DNA of 44,466 bases from Spirochaetaceae bacterium 4572_59 (GCA_002084805.1 NBMC01000029.1:1-44466), one strand, 5' to 3'; shown: positions 8,280 through 17,803, counted from the first letter of the stretch. Numbers and translations: made by a program. Notes: generated by a model not told the origin, from the letters alone.

Positions 8280-9338
8280 ATGAAAAATATGATGTCGATT
8301 TTAGTAATACTAATGATAATAATGGTATCATCCTGTCAGAAAGAAGATCAGACTGCCTTAAAAAATATGGAAGAGATTTATAGAGAACAGGGGATTCCCG
8401 TAAAAACCCGGACTATTGAAGAACAGGATTTCTCTACCTATCTGACCTTTACCTCTTCCCTGAAAGGTTTGAAAGAATCGACAGGTTCATCCTCTGTGTC
8501 CGATACTGTAGAGGAAATACTTGTAAATGTAGGAGACTTTGTAGAAAAAGACCAGGCTGTTATTCGTTTTCCAAAGGATAATCCAGCCCTGAGTTATTAT
8601 CAGGCCAAAGCAGCCTATGAGTCTGCAGACAAAGGATTCAGAAGAATCAAAAGTCTCTATGAAAGCAACGGGGTATCCCGTCAAACTTATGACGACACAA
8701 AAACCCAGTATGATGTACAGAAAGCCAACTGGAAAACGGTCAATGACATGGTAGAGGTTAAGGCTCCTATCTCAGGTTATATTACTCGTCTAAATGTAGT
8801 GACATCTGACAATGTTCATCCCGGAGACGGTCTTTTTACCGTTTCCAACTATGATGAACTGACCACAATAGTCTGGGTGGCAGACCATGAAATTCGTCAA
8901 ATACAGAAAGATCAGAGAGCAACGGCCCAATGGGAGGGAATTGATCTCAGTGGAGTTGTGTCCCAGGTTGACTTATCCATGGATGCCAAGAGAAAAGCTT
9001 TTGCTGTCCATGTGAATTTCAGTAATGCGGAACATGCGGTTCCCAGTGGAGTAACCGCTGATATCAATATTGAAACTGAACTTGTAGAAAATGCCATAGT
9101 TGTTCACAGAAACGAAATTCTGAAAAACCAGAATGAATGGTATGTGTTTGTAAACAAAGATGGCCATGCAGAAAAACAGATTATCCAGACCGGTAAACAG
9201 CAGGGTATGTATTACCACGTACTAACGGGCCTTCAGTCGGATGATAAGCTGATTACTCATGGTGTTTCACTGGTAAAAGATCAGGCTCCCCTATTCATTG
9301 TTGAAGAAGCTTCGGCTGTTCTTGTCAAAAAAGACTGA
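8280..9338 (+). CDS. RND efflux periplasmic adaptor (membrane fusion lipoprotein)
   Basis: 352 residues. The signal peptide ends in a lipobox (MVSSC, Cys at about 19), so the protein should be lipid anchored. It then has the adaptor order: barrel-sandwich half (VEEILVNVGDFVEKDQAVI), a short alpha hairpin (YYQAKAAYESADKGFRRI), the second half (VKAPISGYITRL) and a beta barrel plus membrane-proximal domain. The role is to bridge the inner-membrane pump and TolC. It is the first gene of an adaptor-pump-TolC operon; GGAG precedes the ATG. The gap to the pump gene is 70 bases. The divergent two-component system is the likely regulator. Confidence 0.9.
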   Translation: MKNMMSILVILMIIMVSSCQKEDQTALKNMEEIYREQGIPVKTRTIEEQDFSTYLTFTSSLKGLKESTGSSSVSDTVEEILVNVGDFVEKDQAVIRFPKDNPALSYYQAKAAYESADKGFRRIKSLYESNGVSRQTYDDTKTQYDVQKANWKTVNDMVEVKAPISGYITRLNVVTSDNVHPGDGLFTVSNYDELTTIVWVADHEIRQIQKDQRATAQWEGIDLSGVVSQVDLSMDAKRKAFAVHVNFSNAEHAVPSGVTADINIETELVENAIVVHRNEILKNQNEWYVFVNKDGHAEKQIIQTGKQQGMYYHVLTGLQSDDKLITHGVSLVKDQAPLFIVEEASAVLVKKD

Positions 9339-9408
9339 ATCCAGTTATTTAATAACAATCCGGCAGATTTCCTGCTAGGTCAATAACAATTACACAGGAG
9401 AATAATTC

Positions 9409-12400
9409 GTGTTTTTAGCAGATATATCTATAAGGCGTCCCGTCATGATCTCTATGGTCATGGTGGCACTGCTCCTATTCGGAATTCTGGGATATTTAAA
9501 CCTTCCCCTCAATCAAATGCCTGATGCGGAAATACCCTACGTTACAATACAAACGATCTATGCAGGAGCAGCCCCGGAACAGATCGAAAACCTCATTACC
9601 AAGAAGATTGAAGATGAGATCAGCTCTATCAGCCTCTTAAAGAATACTACATCTTATAGTATGAACAGTGCTTCCATCATGATACTGGAATTTAATCTTG
9701 ATAAGGATGCTGATATTGCCCTACAGGATACGAAAGAGAAAGTAGATGCAATACTCAATGATCTTCCCGAAGAAGCGAATGAACCGGTTATTCAGAAAAT
9801 TGATATTTCCGCTTCTCCCATTATTGAGATTCTTATCAGCGGTGATATTGAATCCACAGAACTCTACTACCTGGCAAATGATGAGGTAAAGGATAAGCTG
9901 GCCCAGATACAGGGCGTGGGAGAAGTAAACATTACGGGAGGATTCCAACGCGAAATCCGGGTTGAATTCGACAACCGGACTGTCTACGAAAATTCCCTGA
10001 ACCTGACTCAGATTTCTGGAATACTGGCAGCAGCCAACATGGATATGCCCGGTGGGAATATTCAGAACCGGCAGCAAGACTATTCAGTCAATCTGGAGGG
10101 AGAGTTTGAAAGCAGCAAAGAGCTTGAAAATCTGCAAATCCCTACTGCCACAGGATTGAGGAAACTGGGACAGTTAGCCAATATTGAAGCTGTTTCAGAA
10201 GATGTGCGCCAGAGGGTTAGCTACTTCAATGCAGCAGAAAACAGAACAGAAGACAATACTGTCCTTCTCAGCATTATTAAATCTTCCGAAGGAAACCCCG
10301 TAGAAGTAGCAGAACAGGTCAGAGCCATCCTGACGGAACTGAGAGAGACTCTTCCGGAAAGCGTCAGACTGGATATAACCCTGGACGACTCCGATTATAT
10401 TCAGGATACGGTAAACGACACTCTGAGTAATATCCTACTGGGTATTCTTTTTACTGCAGCCATCCTGCTCTTTTTTCTGCATGATTTACGCTCTACTCTG
10501 ATCGTTGCCCTTTCCATGCCTCTTTCCATTATTCCCACCTTTATGATTCTGAATCAGATGGGTATAACTTTGAATACAATGAGTTTAATGGGATTATCCA
10601 CTTCGGTAGGTGTTCTGGTAATGAACTCGGTAATTATTCTGGAAAATATTTTCCGCCATAAGGATATGGGACACAACAGAAAAGTGGCCGCGTCCAAAGG
10701 TACGGCAGAGGTTACGGTTTCTGTTATTGCCTCTGCAGGTACGAATATTGCTGTATTCCTTCCTCTGGGAACCATGGGCGGTATTGCCGGTATATATATC
10801 AGAGACTTTGCTCTGACCGTTGTTATTGCGACTCTTTTTTCACTTCTCATATCTTTTACATTAACTCCCATGATGGCCTCTCTGATTCTGCCGGATGAGA
10901 GTAAAAAGAAATTGAAAATATCACAGAAAATTGAAGATATGTTTAAAAGTATGGAAAAAGGCTATGCCTTTGCTCTGGAAAAGATTCTGCACAACCGGTT
11001 CAGAAGCATTCTGGTTATTCTGGGAACAGTATTTCTGTTTCTCGCCTCAATGGCAGCATTTTCAAAGATTCCCTTTGAGTTTACCCCCGCAATGGATACG
11101 GGAGAGATCAGCATTGAAGTGGAACTTCCCGAAGATGCCGGACTGGAACAAACCGCTGAACTTGTTTCCATTATAGAAGAGAGGGTCGGGTCATTTGTTG
11201 AAGTGGAACAGATCGTAAGCAACCTGGGAACCATTTCCTCACTGGATTCAGATACCTATCTGGCCAGTCTGTCTATCAGTCTTGTGGATACGGCAGACAG
11301 AGCCGAAAGCAACAGCGTCATAGCCAGTCGCATGGGTATGACGCTGAGTGATATACCGGGAGCGATTATACGTGTGAAACCTTTAACGGGAGGTGCAGGT
11401 GCCGGTGGCGCTCCGGTCCTCTTCTACCTTCAGGGAAACAATAAGGAAGAACTGAAAAAATATTCGAATCTTCTGCAGAAATCTATGGCTCAAATCCCAG
11501 GAACAACCGGTATTCATTCTTCGATGAAACCGGGAAAACCTGAAATAACCCTCAATCCGGACAGGCAGAAACTTATAGATATGGGTGTTACAATCCAGGA
11601 TCTTGCCCTGAGCATGAGAAGCGCCGTTGACGGAATGGTTACCACCGAACTCAAGATTGACGGCCGGGAATATGATATCCGGGTAACCCTGGCTGACACG
11701 GAAGTTTCCAGCTATGAGAGTATCCGGAATATTCCGGTCAGCACAAGAAACGGAATCTATCCCCTCTCCTACTTTGCAAAGATAGAAGTGGTGGATGGAA
11801 TCAGCAAGCTCCTCCGAATCAATAAAAAGAGCTCTATAAAGATCGAGTCCAATCTTCAACCGGGAGTACCTCTGGGAACAGTCACAGCCGCAATTGAAGC
11901 CTCTGCAGCAGAGATGCTTCCGGAAGGAATCAGTATAAAATGGGGCGGTGATGCGGAAATGATGAAGGACACCATGAAAAACATGCTCTTTGCCTTCCTC
12001 ATCGCCATCGTTCTAACCTATATGCTTCTGGCAGCGATCCTGGAAAAGATAGGACAGCCTCTGCTGATTCTTTCCACAATTCCCCTCTCTCTGATCGGGG
12101 TGGTCATCCTTTTTTTGATCACCGGATACAACATGAACATGGTTTCCATGATGGCCATTATTATGCTGGTCGGAATGGTAGTAAACAATGCCATCCTTAT
12201 TCTGGAATACTCCAACCAGATGGTCAGCCAGGGTATGGATACCCAATCAGCCCTGCTGAAAGCCTGTCCGACAAAACTGCAGCCTATACTGATGGGTAAT
12301 ATTGCAACCATTCTCGGAATGCTTCCCATGGCAATGGGAATCGGTGACGCCGGAGCAGAGATGAGGCAGCCCATGGGAGTCGTCAGCATCGGAGGGATTC

Positions 12401-12516
12401 TGGCATCCACCATTCTGACACTCTTCTTTATTCCCGCCCTGGAAAACGCTCTGGTATCGGGTAAAGAGAAAAAAAAGAAAGCTATAATAACGGAAAAAGA
12501 GGTTATAAACGTATGA
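9409..12516 (+). CDS. RND efflux transporter permease (first system)
   Basis: 1035 residues, full length for an RND pump, starting at a GTG with AGGAG eight bases upstream. N-terminal RRPVMISMVMVALLLFGILGY is TM1; two large periplasmic loops and twelve TM helices follow the AcrB plan. The pore and docking regions look complete. A striking difference is in TM4: the segment SVGVLVMNSVIILENI aligns with AcrB IGLLVDDAIVVVEN, but the proton-relay Asp pair is replaced by Met-Asn. TM10 reads VGMVVNNAILILEY, where AcrB has its Lys. The pump may use another coupling route, or another ion, or belong to a divergent RND branch. TolC overlaps its end by four bases. The substrate is unknown. Confidence 0.92.
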   Translation: MFLADISIRRPVMISMVMVALLLFGILGYLNLPLNQMPDAEIPYVTIQTIYAGAAPEQIENLITKKIEDEISSISLLKNTTSYSMNSASIMILEFNLDKDADIALQDTKEKVDAILNDLPEEANEPVIQKIDISASPIIEILISGDIESTELYYLANDEVKDKLAQIQGVGEVNITGGFQREIRVEFDNRTVYENSLNLTQISGILAAANMDMPGGNIQNRQQDYSVNLEGEFESSKELENLQIPTATGLRKLGQLANIEAVSEDVRQRVSYFNAAENRTEDNTVLLSIIKSSEGNPVEVAEQVRAILTELRETLPESVRLDITLDDSDYIQDTVNDTLSNILLGILFTAAILLFFLHDLRSTLIVALSMPLSIIPTFMILNQMGITLNTMSLMGLSTSVGVLVMNSVIILENIFRHKDMGHNRKVAASKGTAEVTVSVIASAGTNIAVFLPLGTMGGIAGIYIRDFALTVVIATLFSLLISFTLTPMMASLILPDESKKKLKISQKIEDMFKSMEKGYAFALEKILHNRFRSILVILGTVFLFLASMAAFSKIPFEFTPAMDTGEISIEVELPEDAGLEQTAELVSIIEERVGSFVEVEQIVSNLGTISSLDSDTYLASLSISLVDTADRAESNSVIASRMGMTLSDIPGAIIRVKPLTGGAGAGGAPVLFYLQGNNKEELKKYSNLLQKSMAQIPGTTGIHSSMKPGKPEITLNPDRQKLIDMGVTIQDLALSMRSAVDGMVTTELKIDGREYDIRVTLADTEVSSYESIRNIPVSTRNGIYPLSYFAKIEVVDGISKLLRINKKSSIKIESNLQPGVPLGTVTAAIEASAAEMLPEGISIKWGGDAEMMKDTMKNMLFAFLIAIVLTYMLLAAILEKIGQPLLILSTIPLSLIGVVILFLITGYNMNMVSMMAIIMLVGMVVNNAILILEYSNQMVSQGMDTQSALLKACPTKLQPILMGNIATILGMLPMAMGIGDAGAEMRQPMGVVSIGGILASTILTLFFIPALENALVSGKEKKKKAIITEKEVINV

Positions 12517-13853
12517 AAAATAGAATATTAACACTCTGTTTTACAGGCTTGTCCCTCCTGAGTCTAGGGGCTCAGGATTTGGATCTGTCCAGCTATCTGG
12601 AGCTGGTCGAAAAGAACAGTAAAGATCTGTATTCAGCGGATATTGATCAAAAAATTGCGACGGCTCAGGAAAAACTGGCCCGTTCTCAGACCAGACCCAT
12701 GATTTCAGCCAGTGCCGGATATACCAGGAATTTTCTGGATATAACAATGCCTGCAGCAGCCTATGTCACTCCGAATACTGGAACTCCGGGCATGTATGAC
12801 ATTAACTATGTGGATGTTCCAGCCAACCGCAACAATGATTTTGAATATTCTGTGGGAGCACAGCAGCTTCTCTTTGATATGAAAATATTCAGGGCCCTGG
12901 AAGCCAGCGCAAGATATAAGGATTTGACAGGCACAATTTATGAAGCAAACAGACAGGGGATTCTAACTGCTGCCAAAAGGGTCTACTATCAGACAATACT
13001 TCTAAAAGAAGTCTATCAGGTCAAGAAGGAGACCGAGCAGAATGCCTATGATACCTATCTTGATATCCAGAAAAAATATGATAACGAGTTAGCATCAGAA
13101 CTGGATGTTCTGCAAGCCGAAGTCAACTGGCAGATAAACATCCCAGAAACAACCACTGCTGCAAGAAACAGAGACCTGGCGCTGAATAATCTGAAACATC
13201 TGGCTGGAATTGACCTGGACAACAAAGTAAGTCTTACCGGGTCTCTGACATTCATTCCTGTTTCCCCTGAAGACGAGGAACTGGGTACCATTATGAGTGC
13301 CCGTCCCGATTACCAGGCGATACAGGGTCAGATAGCCCTGCAGGAAATCAATGTCTCCGCCACAAGAGCAGAGTTTTACCCCACTCTCTCCGCAAGCTTC
13401 GGATACGGATGGAAGACAAGCAGTGATGATTTTGAACTTAAAGACGGAACAGATGGTATGACAGCCGGACTGACCCTGACAATACCCATTTTCTACGGGG
13501 GTAGCCGCTTTGCCAAAATGGATGATGCCCGGCTTGATCTGGAGAAATCCCGTGTAAGCCTTTTGAAAAAACAGGATGATATCCGTACGGAAATCATCAA
13601 TCTGCAGCTTTTGCTTGATGAAGCGTCTTCCCGGATTGTATCGGCTGAAACAACCCTGAAAACAGCAAAAAAAGCCTATAGCATAATGGAAGTCTCTTCC
13701 CGCAATGGAATGGCAACCCAGCTGGACATGAAAGATGCCCGATTAAATCTTTCCAGCGCCCTGCTGAACTTCTATGCTGCCAGCTATGATTATCTGGATG
13801 CCTATTTTCAATGGCAGCAGGCTACAGGAGAGGGAGACAAACTACCCTTTTGA
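12513..13853 (+). CDS. TolC-family outer-membrane efflux protein (first system)
   Basis: 446 residues. It begins with a cleavable signal peptide (MKNRILTLCF..., likely cut after LGA). The body is the duplicated OEP pattern: long helices with conserved LDVLQAEV and later MATQLDMKDARLNL, and beta segments rich in alternating Gly/Tyr (SASFGYGW). It forms the outer-membrane exit duct. The ATG lies within the last codons of the pump gene (ATGA overlap), so the three genes are coupled. A strong terminator follows. No lipobox Cys is seen, unlike NodT-type factors. Confidence 0.9.
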   Translation: MKNRILTLCFTGLSLLSLGAQDLDLSSYLELVEKNSKDLYSADIDQKIATAQEKLARSQTRPMISASAGYTRNFLDITMPAAAYVTPNTGTPGMYDINYVDVPANRNNDFEYSVGAQQLLFDMKIFRALEASARYKDLTGTIYEANRQGILTAAKRVYYQTILLKEVYQVKKETEQNAYDTYLDIQKKYDNELASELDVLQAEVNWQINIPETTTAARNRDLALNNLKHLAGIDLDNKVSLTGSLTFIPVSPEDEELGTIMSARPDYQAIQGQIALQEINVSATRAEFYPTLSASFGYGWKTSSDDFELKDGTDGMTAGLTLTIPIFYGGSRFAKMDDARLDLEKSRVSLLKKQDDIRTEIINLQLLLDEASSRIVSAETTLKTAKKAYSIMEVSSRNGMATQLDMKDARLNLSSALLNFYAASYDYLDAYFQWQQATGEGDKLPF

Positions 13854-13875
13854 TATTTTTGATACTATAAAAGAT

Positions 13876-13914
13876 AAAAGGACTTGAATCCACGAGGATA
13901 TCAAGTCCTTTTTT
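13876..13914. terminator. rho-independent terminator, possibly bidirectional
   Basis: AAAAGGACTTGA (13876-13887) pairs with TCAAGTCCTTTT (13901-13912), with inner ATCC/GGAT pairs, and a T-run continues on the plus strand to 13914. The A-run on the left arm gives a T-run on the minus strand as well. It sits between the convergent TolC and acyl-CoA synthetase genes and serves the efflux operon, perhaps both. Confidence 0.85.
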
Positions 13915-13961
13915 ATAATCAGACCGGGGGAGAAAAAGTAGGCCAAACGCAATAAAGAACT

Positions 13962-15848
13962 TTAGAAAAATAGACGGTCAATCTCTTTTTTGTAAATCTC
14001 TGTAATAACATGACGTTTCAAATCCTGCTTACCCGACAGCTCCCTGCCTACTTCAAAAGACTTTCTCAGGATTTCAAACTTATAGATCCTTTCAAAACTC
14101 CTGAAACCATTTTTTGCATTGATCAGCCGGTTTACTTCCCCACTCATCAACTCCAGAATAGCATAAACATCCTTCAGATGGATGCGGTTCTCATAAGGGA
14201 GATTATTCTCTTTGGCAAATATCTCCAAAGCATCATAGTCGGGGATAATCAGAGCAGAAAGATATTTCTGATCCTGTCCGACAATCACAGCCTGTTCAAT
14301 ATAGGGAGATTCCGCCAGCTTCTGTTCCATGGGAACAGGTTCGATATTCTCCCCCCCCAAAAGGACAATGGTGTCCTTCTTACGACCGATTATCTTCAAC
14401 TCCCCGTTTATGGTCATAATGCCCAGGTCGCCGGAGTTCAGCCAGCCGTTTTTATCAATCATCTTATCTGTTGCCGCAGGTTTTCTAAAATAGCCCTTCA
14501 TCACCTGGGGACCTCTGAGCATAACCACACCTTTTTTTCCTGCAGGCAGAGTTTCCCCCTTCTCAGCTGCAATTTTAATTTCAGTCCCATGGGGAAAAGC
14601 TTTGCCCACAACGCCCATAACAGGGTGCTGCTGAGAACTGAAGGCCACAACCGGAGCGGTCTCGGTCAATCCGTAGCCCTCAAGGATCTGAATCCCGATG
14701 GCTTTAAAAAATTTATACAGACGGGGAGGCAGAGCACCGCCACCGGAAATTCCCGCCTTGAAGCGTGTTCCCACCTTTTCCTGAACTTTACTGAAGATAA
14801 GTCTGTTACCAAGCATACGCAGAGGATAGAGCAGAAGCCAGGGGATGGGATAGAGAATATAGTAGGGCAGAGCAAAGCGTTTTCTGAAATCTGCAACCTG
14901 CCCCAGCATACGATTCTGCATGGCCTGATGGGCTGAGGCAACAGCCATAAAAAAACGATACATACCCCAGGCAAGCGCACCTTTTGATTTAATATTCCGG
15001 GAAACTCCGGACTCTATGGCCGACCAAATACGGGGAACAGAAGCCATCCACTGGGGGTTAAGGGTCTGCAGATCCATAAGCATGATTTTTCCAATGGGTT
15101 TGGAATAGGCAATCGTATTGGTCGCACCAATGGCAATATACTGGATAACCCTCTCAAAGGAGTGCCACACTGGCAGTACACTCAACCAGATATCCCCTTT
15201 TTCCAGCCTGGCAACATCATGAATATGCCTGACCTGGCAGAGAAAATTCTCATGGCTCAGCATGACCCCTTTCGGTTCACCTGTTGTTCCGGAAGTATAG
15301 ATCAGGGTTGCCAGATCCTCCCCATCCCCTTTAGCAATTTCCTCTCTCAGGAAATCGTCGGGAAGAGAAGAGAAGCCCTCATCCAGGAGAGTTTCAAAGG
15401 AAAGGACCTCCCAGGGAGAATCGGGAACTTCTCCGGGCATATCAATGAGAATGACTTTTTTCAGCTCAGGAAGTTTGACAGCATAAGTCAGGATTTTTTC
15501 CATTTGCGCCGTATTTTCAAGGATCGCCACAGGACATTCGGAAAATCCCAGGATATACTCCAGCTCCTGAGCCATGGTATCGCATCCCCGGGGAACATCC
15601 ACCGCGCCAAGGGACAGAAGAGCCAGATCCAAAGCCAGCCACTCCTTCCGGTTATCGCAGATCAGACCGATGCGATGCCCCTTCCCGATACCGGTATTTG
15701 AAAGGCTCCAGGCTAGAGCGCCTACGATCTGATAGAGATCATTATAGGAAACGGGCTGAAAATGGTTATCATCCCCTCCCCGGCTGTATTGACTGATGAC
15801 ATCAGGATTTTGATCTGCTACGTCCTGGAATAATAAGGGTATGGTCAT
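13962..15848 (-). CDS. long-chain acyl-CoA synthetase (AMP-forming)
   Basis: 628 residues. The AMP-binding P-loop is TLIYTSGTTGEPKGVMLSH; further motifs are the ILEGYGLTETAPV loop and the LNSGDLGIMTING hinge region followed by GRKKDTIVLLGGENIEP. The order and length fit FadD-type enzymes that activate fatty acids to acyl-CoA through an acyl-AMP. The start at 15848 has AAGGAG six bases upstream; the longer frame to 15878 would run through a palindrome. A hydrophobic segment (ILYPIPWLLLYPLRML) may give membrane contact. It is monocistronic. A 12-bp inverted repeat abuts the ribosome site and suggests lipid-responsive control. The precise chain-length preference cannot be read. Confidence 0.88.
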   Translation of the reverse strand: MTIPLLFQDVADQNPDVISQYSRGGDDNHFQPVSYNDLYQIVGALAWSLSNTGIGKGHRIGLICDNRKEWLALDLALLSLGAVDVPRGCDTMAQELEYILGFSECPVAILENTAQMEKILTYAVKLPELKKVILIDMPGEVPDSPWEVLSFETLLDEGFSSLPDDFLREEIAKGDGEDLATLIYTSGTTGEPKGVMLSHENFLCQVRHIHDVARLEKGDIWLSVLPVWHSFERVIQYIAIGATNTIAYSKPIGKIMLMDLQTLNPQWMASVPRIWSAIESGVSRNIKSKGALAWGMYRFFMAVASAHQAMQNRMLGQVADFRKRFALPYYILYPIPWLLLYPLRMLGNRLIFSKVQEKVGTRFKAGISGGGALPPRLYKFFKAIGIQILEGYGLTETAPVVAFSSQQHPVMGVVGKAFPHGTEIKIAAEKGETLPAGKKGVVMLRGPQVMKGYFRKPAATDKMIDKNGWLNSGDLGIMTINGELKIIGRKKDTIVLLGGENIEPVPMEQKLAESPYIEQAVIVGQDQKYLSALIIPDYDALEIFAKENNLPYENRIHLKDVYAILELMSGEVNRLINAKNGFRSFERIYKFEILRKSFEVGRELSGKQDLKRHVITEIYKKEIDRLFF

Positions 15849-15858
15849 AAAACGCTCC

Positions 15859-15893
15859 TTATATTGACATTTTAGCACATTATGTCAATATAA
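15859..15893. promoter_or_regulatory. inverted repeat at the acyl-CoA synthetase ribosome-binding site
   Basis: TTATATTGACAT (15859-15870) and ATGTCAATATAA (15882-15893) are perfect 12-base complements separated by 11 bases. On the minus strand the repeat ends two bases into AAGGAG. It contains TTGACA. It could be an operator for a TetR- or FadR-like repressor, or an RNA hairpin next to the ribosome site. Confidence 0.6.
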
Positions 15894-15933
15894 TCCACTT
15901 TTTTTCATATCTACATGTGTTCGGATTTTTTTC

Positions 15934-15939
15934 TATAAT
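15934..15939 (+). promoter_or_regulatory. candidate -10 box for the FecR-OmpA gene
   Basis: TATAAT on the plus strand, 43 bases before the ATG at 15982. No convincing -35 box is seen, so this is a weak call. Confidence 0.35.
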
Positions 15940-15981
15940 GTGATAAGATAAGAGTGCATATACTGATAAAAAGAGGCCCCT

Positions 15982-16989
15982 ATGTTTAATCGTAAGACAG
16001 TTATAGTGATAATTTCAATTATTTCCTTCATTCTACTGTCTGGTGGGATTATTTTGACTCTGAACCGGAAAGAACTGCTACTGATACAAGCCCCTGTTCT
16101 ATTTCATGAAGCAGCCTATATCAGCTATATCAGTGGAGAATCCTATATTCGTCTACCCGGAACTGATAAGTGGAATGAGCCGGAGCTAGGCCAGAAACTG
16201 TCTCCGGAAACCGGTCTTAAAACCATGGCCGACGGAGAAATGGATATTCGGATTACATCAGAAACCCTTCTCAGAATAGATAATAACAGTCTTTTGGTTC
16301 TCAGCGAGTCCACCCTGAAGAATCTTAGCATTACTCTTAAAGAAGGCCGGCTGTTCGGCCGCTTTCACAGGATGTTTTCCAATCAGAAGCTGCAGGTTTC
16401 TACAGATGAAATAATTGCGGGAATACGGGGGACTGATCTGGTTTTTGAAGCGCGTAAAGGTGAGACCACTGTTTATGCCCTTTCCGGGATTACTGAAGTG
16501 TACAACCCCGACTTCCCCGAGAGCAGACTCCTCCTCTCATTTCAGAAAAAAACACGGATAAAAAAAGAAGCAACTCCTTCCCAGCCGGAAGCTATGAGCA
16601 GCCGGGAGATTCAGGAATTCCAGGAAGTACTGAATGCCATTCACAATAAGAAGGTTCTACTGGTCACAAGGGCCATACAGTTCAAGGCTGATACGGATAT
16701 AATTCTGGAGAGCTCTCTGCCAATCCTGGAAAATCTGTACAAGCAGATTGCCAGAACAAAGTATAGCCTGGAAATTACCGGTCATACTGCAGATATAGGC
16801 AGTGCCAACGCCCAGTATGAGTTATCCCTCAAAAGATCCAGGGCGGTAAAGGACTACTTTGTTGAAAAAGGGATCAGCCACAAGAGGTTCAGAGTCAGTG
16901 GCTACGGGGGATCGAGACCCGTCTCCGACAATCTGACAGAAGAGGGACGGGCCCGAAACAGAAGGGTTGAATTCCTCATTATTGAATAG
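15982..16989 (+). CDS. FecR-domain protein fused to a C-terminal OmpA domain
   Basis: 335 residues. One N-terminal TM segment (about 7-26) acts as anchor or signal. Residues about 45-180 resemble the FecR fold: SGESYIRLPGTDKW, LKTMADGEMDIRI, LRIDNNSLLVL, KEGRLFGRF, and IIAGIRGTDLVFEARKGETTVYALSG, which is the T-x-IRGT-x-F signature. Residues about 225-335 are an OmpA peptidoglycan-binding domain: ITGHTADIGSANAQYELSLKRS and FRVSGYGGSRPVSDN, with ARNRRVEFLI at the end. The likely role is a periplasmic, wall-bound structural or sensory protein. No sigma factor or TonB receptor is adjacent, so it is not a classical FecR. AGAGG five bases before the ATG supports the start. The 3' end overlaps the amidohydrolase relic by eleven bases. 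Confidence 0.82.
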   Translation: MFNRKTVIVIISIISFILLSGGIILTLNRKELLLIQAPVLFHEAAYISYISGESYIRLPGTDKWNEPELGQKLSPETGLKTMADGEMDIRITSETLLRIDNNSLLVLSESTLKNLSITLKEGRLFGRFHRMFSNQKLQVSTDEIIAGIRGTDLVFEARKGETTVYALSGITEVYNPDFPESRLLLSFQKKTRIKKEATPSQPEAMSSREIQEFQEVLNAIHNKKVLLVTRAIQFKADTDIILESSLPILENLYKQIARTKYSLEITGHTADIGSANAQYELSLKRSRAVKDYFVEKGISHKRFRVSGYGGSRPVSDNLTEEGRARNRRVEFLIIE

Positions 16990-17707
16990 ATCCTCCAGCG
17001 AGAAGGATTCCTCTGTCATGGAGAGTTCTAAGAGGATTCAACGCCGCTTCTCTCTCTCCCAATATCTCCCGCAGATAGGACGATGGCTCCTGAGGCCAGT
17101 TCAGGAAAAAGGGCTGCAGAGGGATCTGAATCCCATTGCGGGCACAGAGATCCATCCCTTCATCCGTAGGCAGGCAGGCATGAATAACACCATGCCGGTG
17201 ATCCTCCCGGGGACAATCAAGCAGGGCGGCATCCATGGAACCGAAACAGCCGGCCAGAGCCGTGGCAAAACATCCGCCGATACGGGGCAGCTTCCGCTTG
17301 AGAACTTTGGAAGTATTCATTGTCTGAAAGAAAACCCTCGTCTGAAATCCGCTGCGGCCCCCCCTGGAAAGCCAGCGAACAAGATCCACATCCAGATTTC
17401 TGGGGAATCCCACACTCTCTGCCGTATGGATCATCCCGAATCCCCGGCTGCTTATAGTATCATAGGCGTCCAGCATATTCTTAATCAGCTTAAGGGGAGA
17501 TATGGATCCGGTAACATAGTCCGTTATGGCAAAAAATGCTTCCTGCTGCATCTCTCCACTTTCTGCATCATAACCTCTCATCCCCCTGATTTCGCCGGGC
17601 AGCATTTTAAGGAGAATGGAATTCACAACACAGGCATGCCCGTCATACTTCACCATAAAAAGGGGAGAGTCCGGAAGAACCCCATCCAGCTCAGAGCGAC
17701 TCACCAT
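16979..17707 (-). pseudogene. amidohydrolase (YtcJ-like) remnant
   Basis: The 242-residue frame is the middle of an amidohydrolase_3/YtcJ-type enzyme: YDGHACVVNS, a GFGMIHTAE strand, RVFFQTM, CFGSMDAALL, HGVIHACLPTDEGM, and a closing GILLAGGS where full-length proteins continue GGSDAP. Intact members have about 500 residues or more. The N-terminal metal site and the C-terminal third are missing, and the join of ALLDCP to EDHRHG looks like an in-frame internal loss of about 70 residues. The frame stops where it meets the end of the FecR-OmpA gene. The plus-strand 264-residue frame over the same bases is a shadow. Family call from memory; degree of loss is inferred. Confidence 0.65.
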
Positions 17708-17770
17708 CCGTCCTTTTCATATCTCAACCCTAAAGACCCGCCAGGAGGATGTCAATATTAAAAATGACAT

Positions 17771-17803
17771 AAAAAAACCGGAAAGCCTGAGCCTTCCGGT
17801 TTT
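17771..17803 (-). terminator. rho-independent terminator of gap
   Basis: AAAACCGGAA (17774-17783) and TTCCGGTTTT (17794-17803) form a 10-bp stem. On the minus strand seven T follow (complement of 17771-17777). It lies 33 bases beyond the gap stop codon. Confidence 0.88.

Noticed and set aside
14010-14936. Plus-strand 308-residue open frame
   Set aside because: Antisense shadow of the acyl-CoA synthetase, which has full catalytic motifs.
16967-17761. Plus-strand 264-residue open frame
   Set aside because: Antisense of the amidohydrolase remnant and of the FecR-OmpA end; its residue content is low in protein-like pattern, while the minus frame has clear family motifs.
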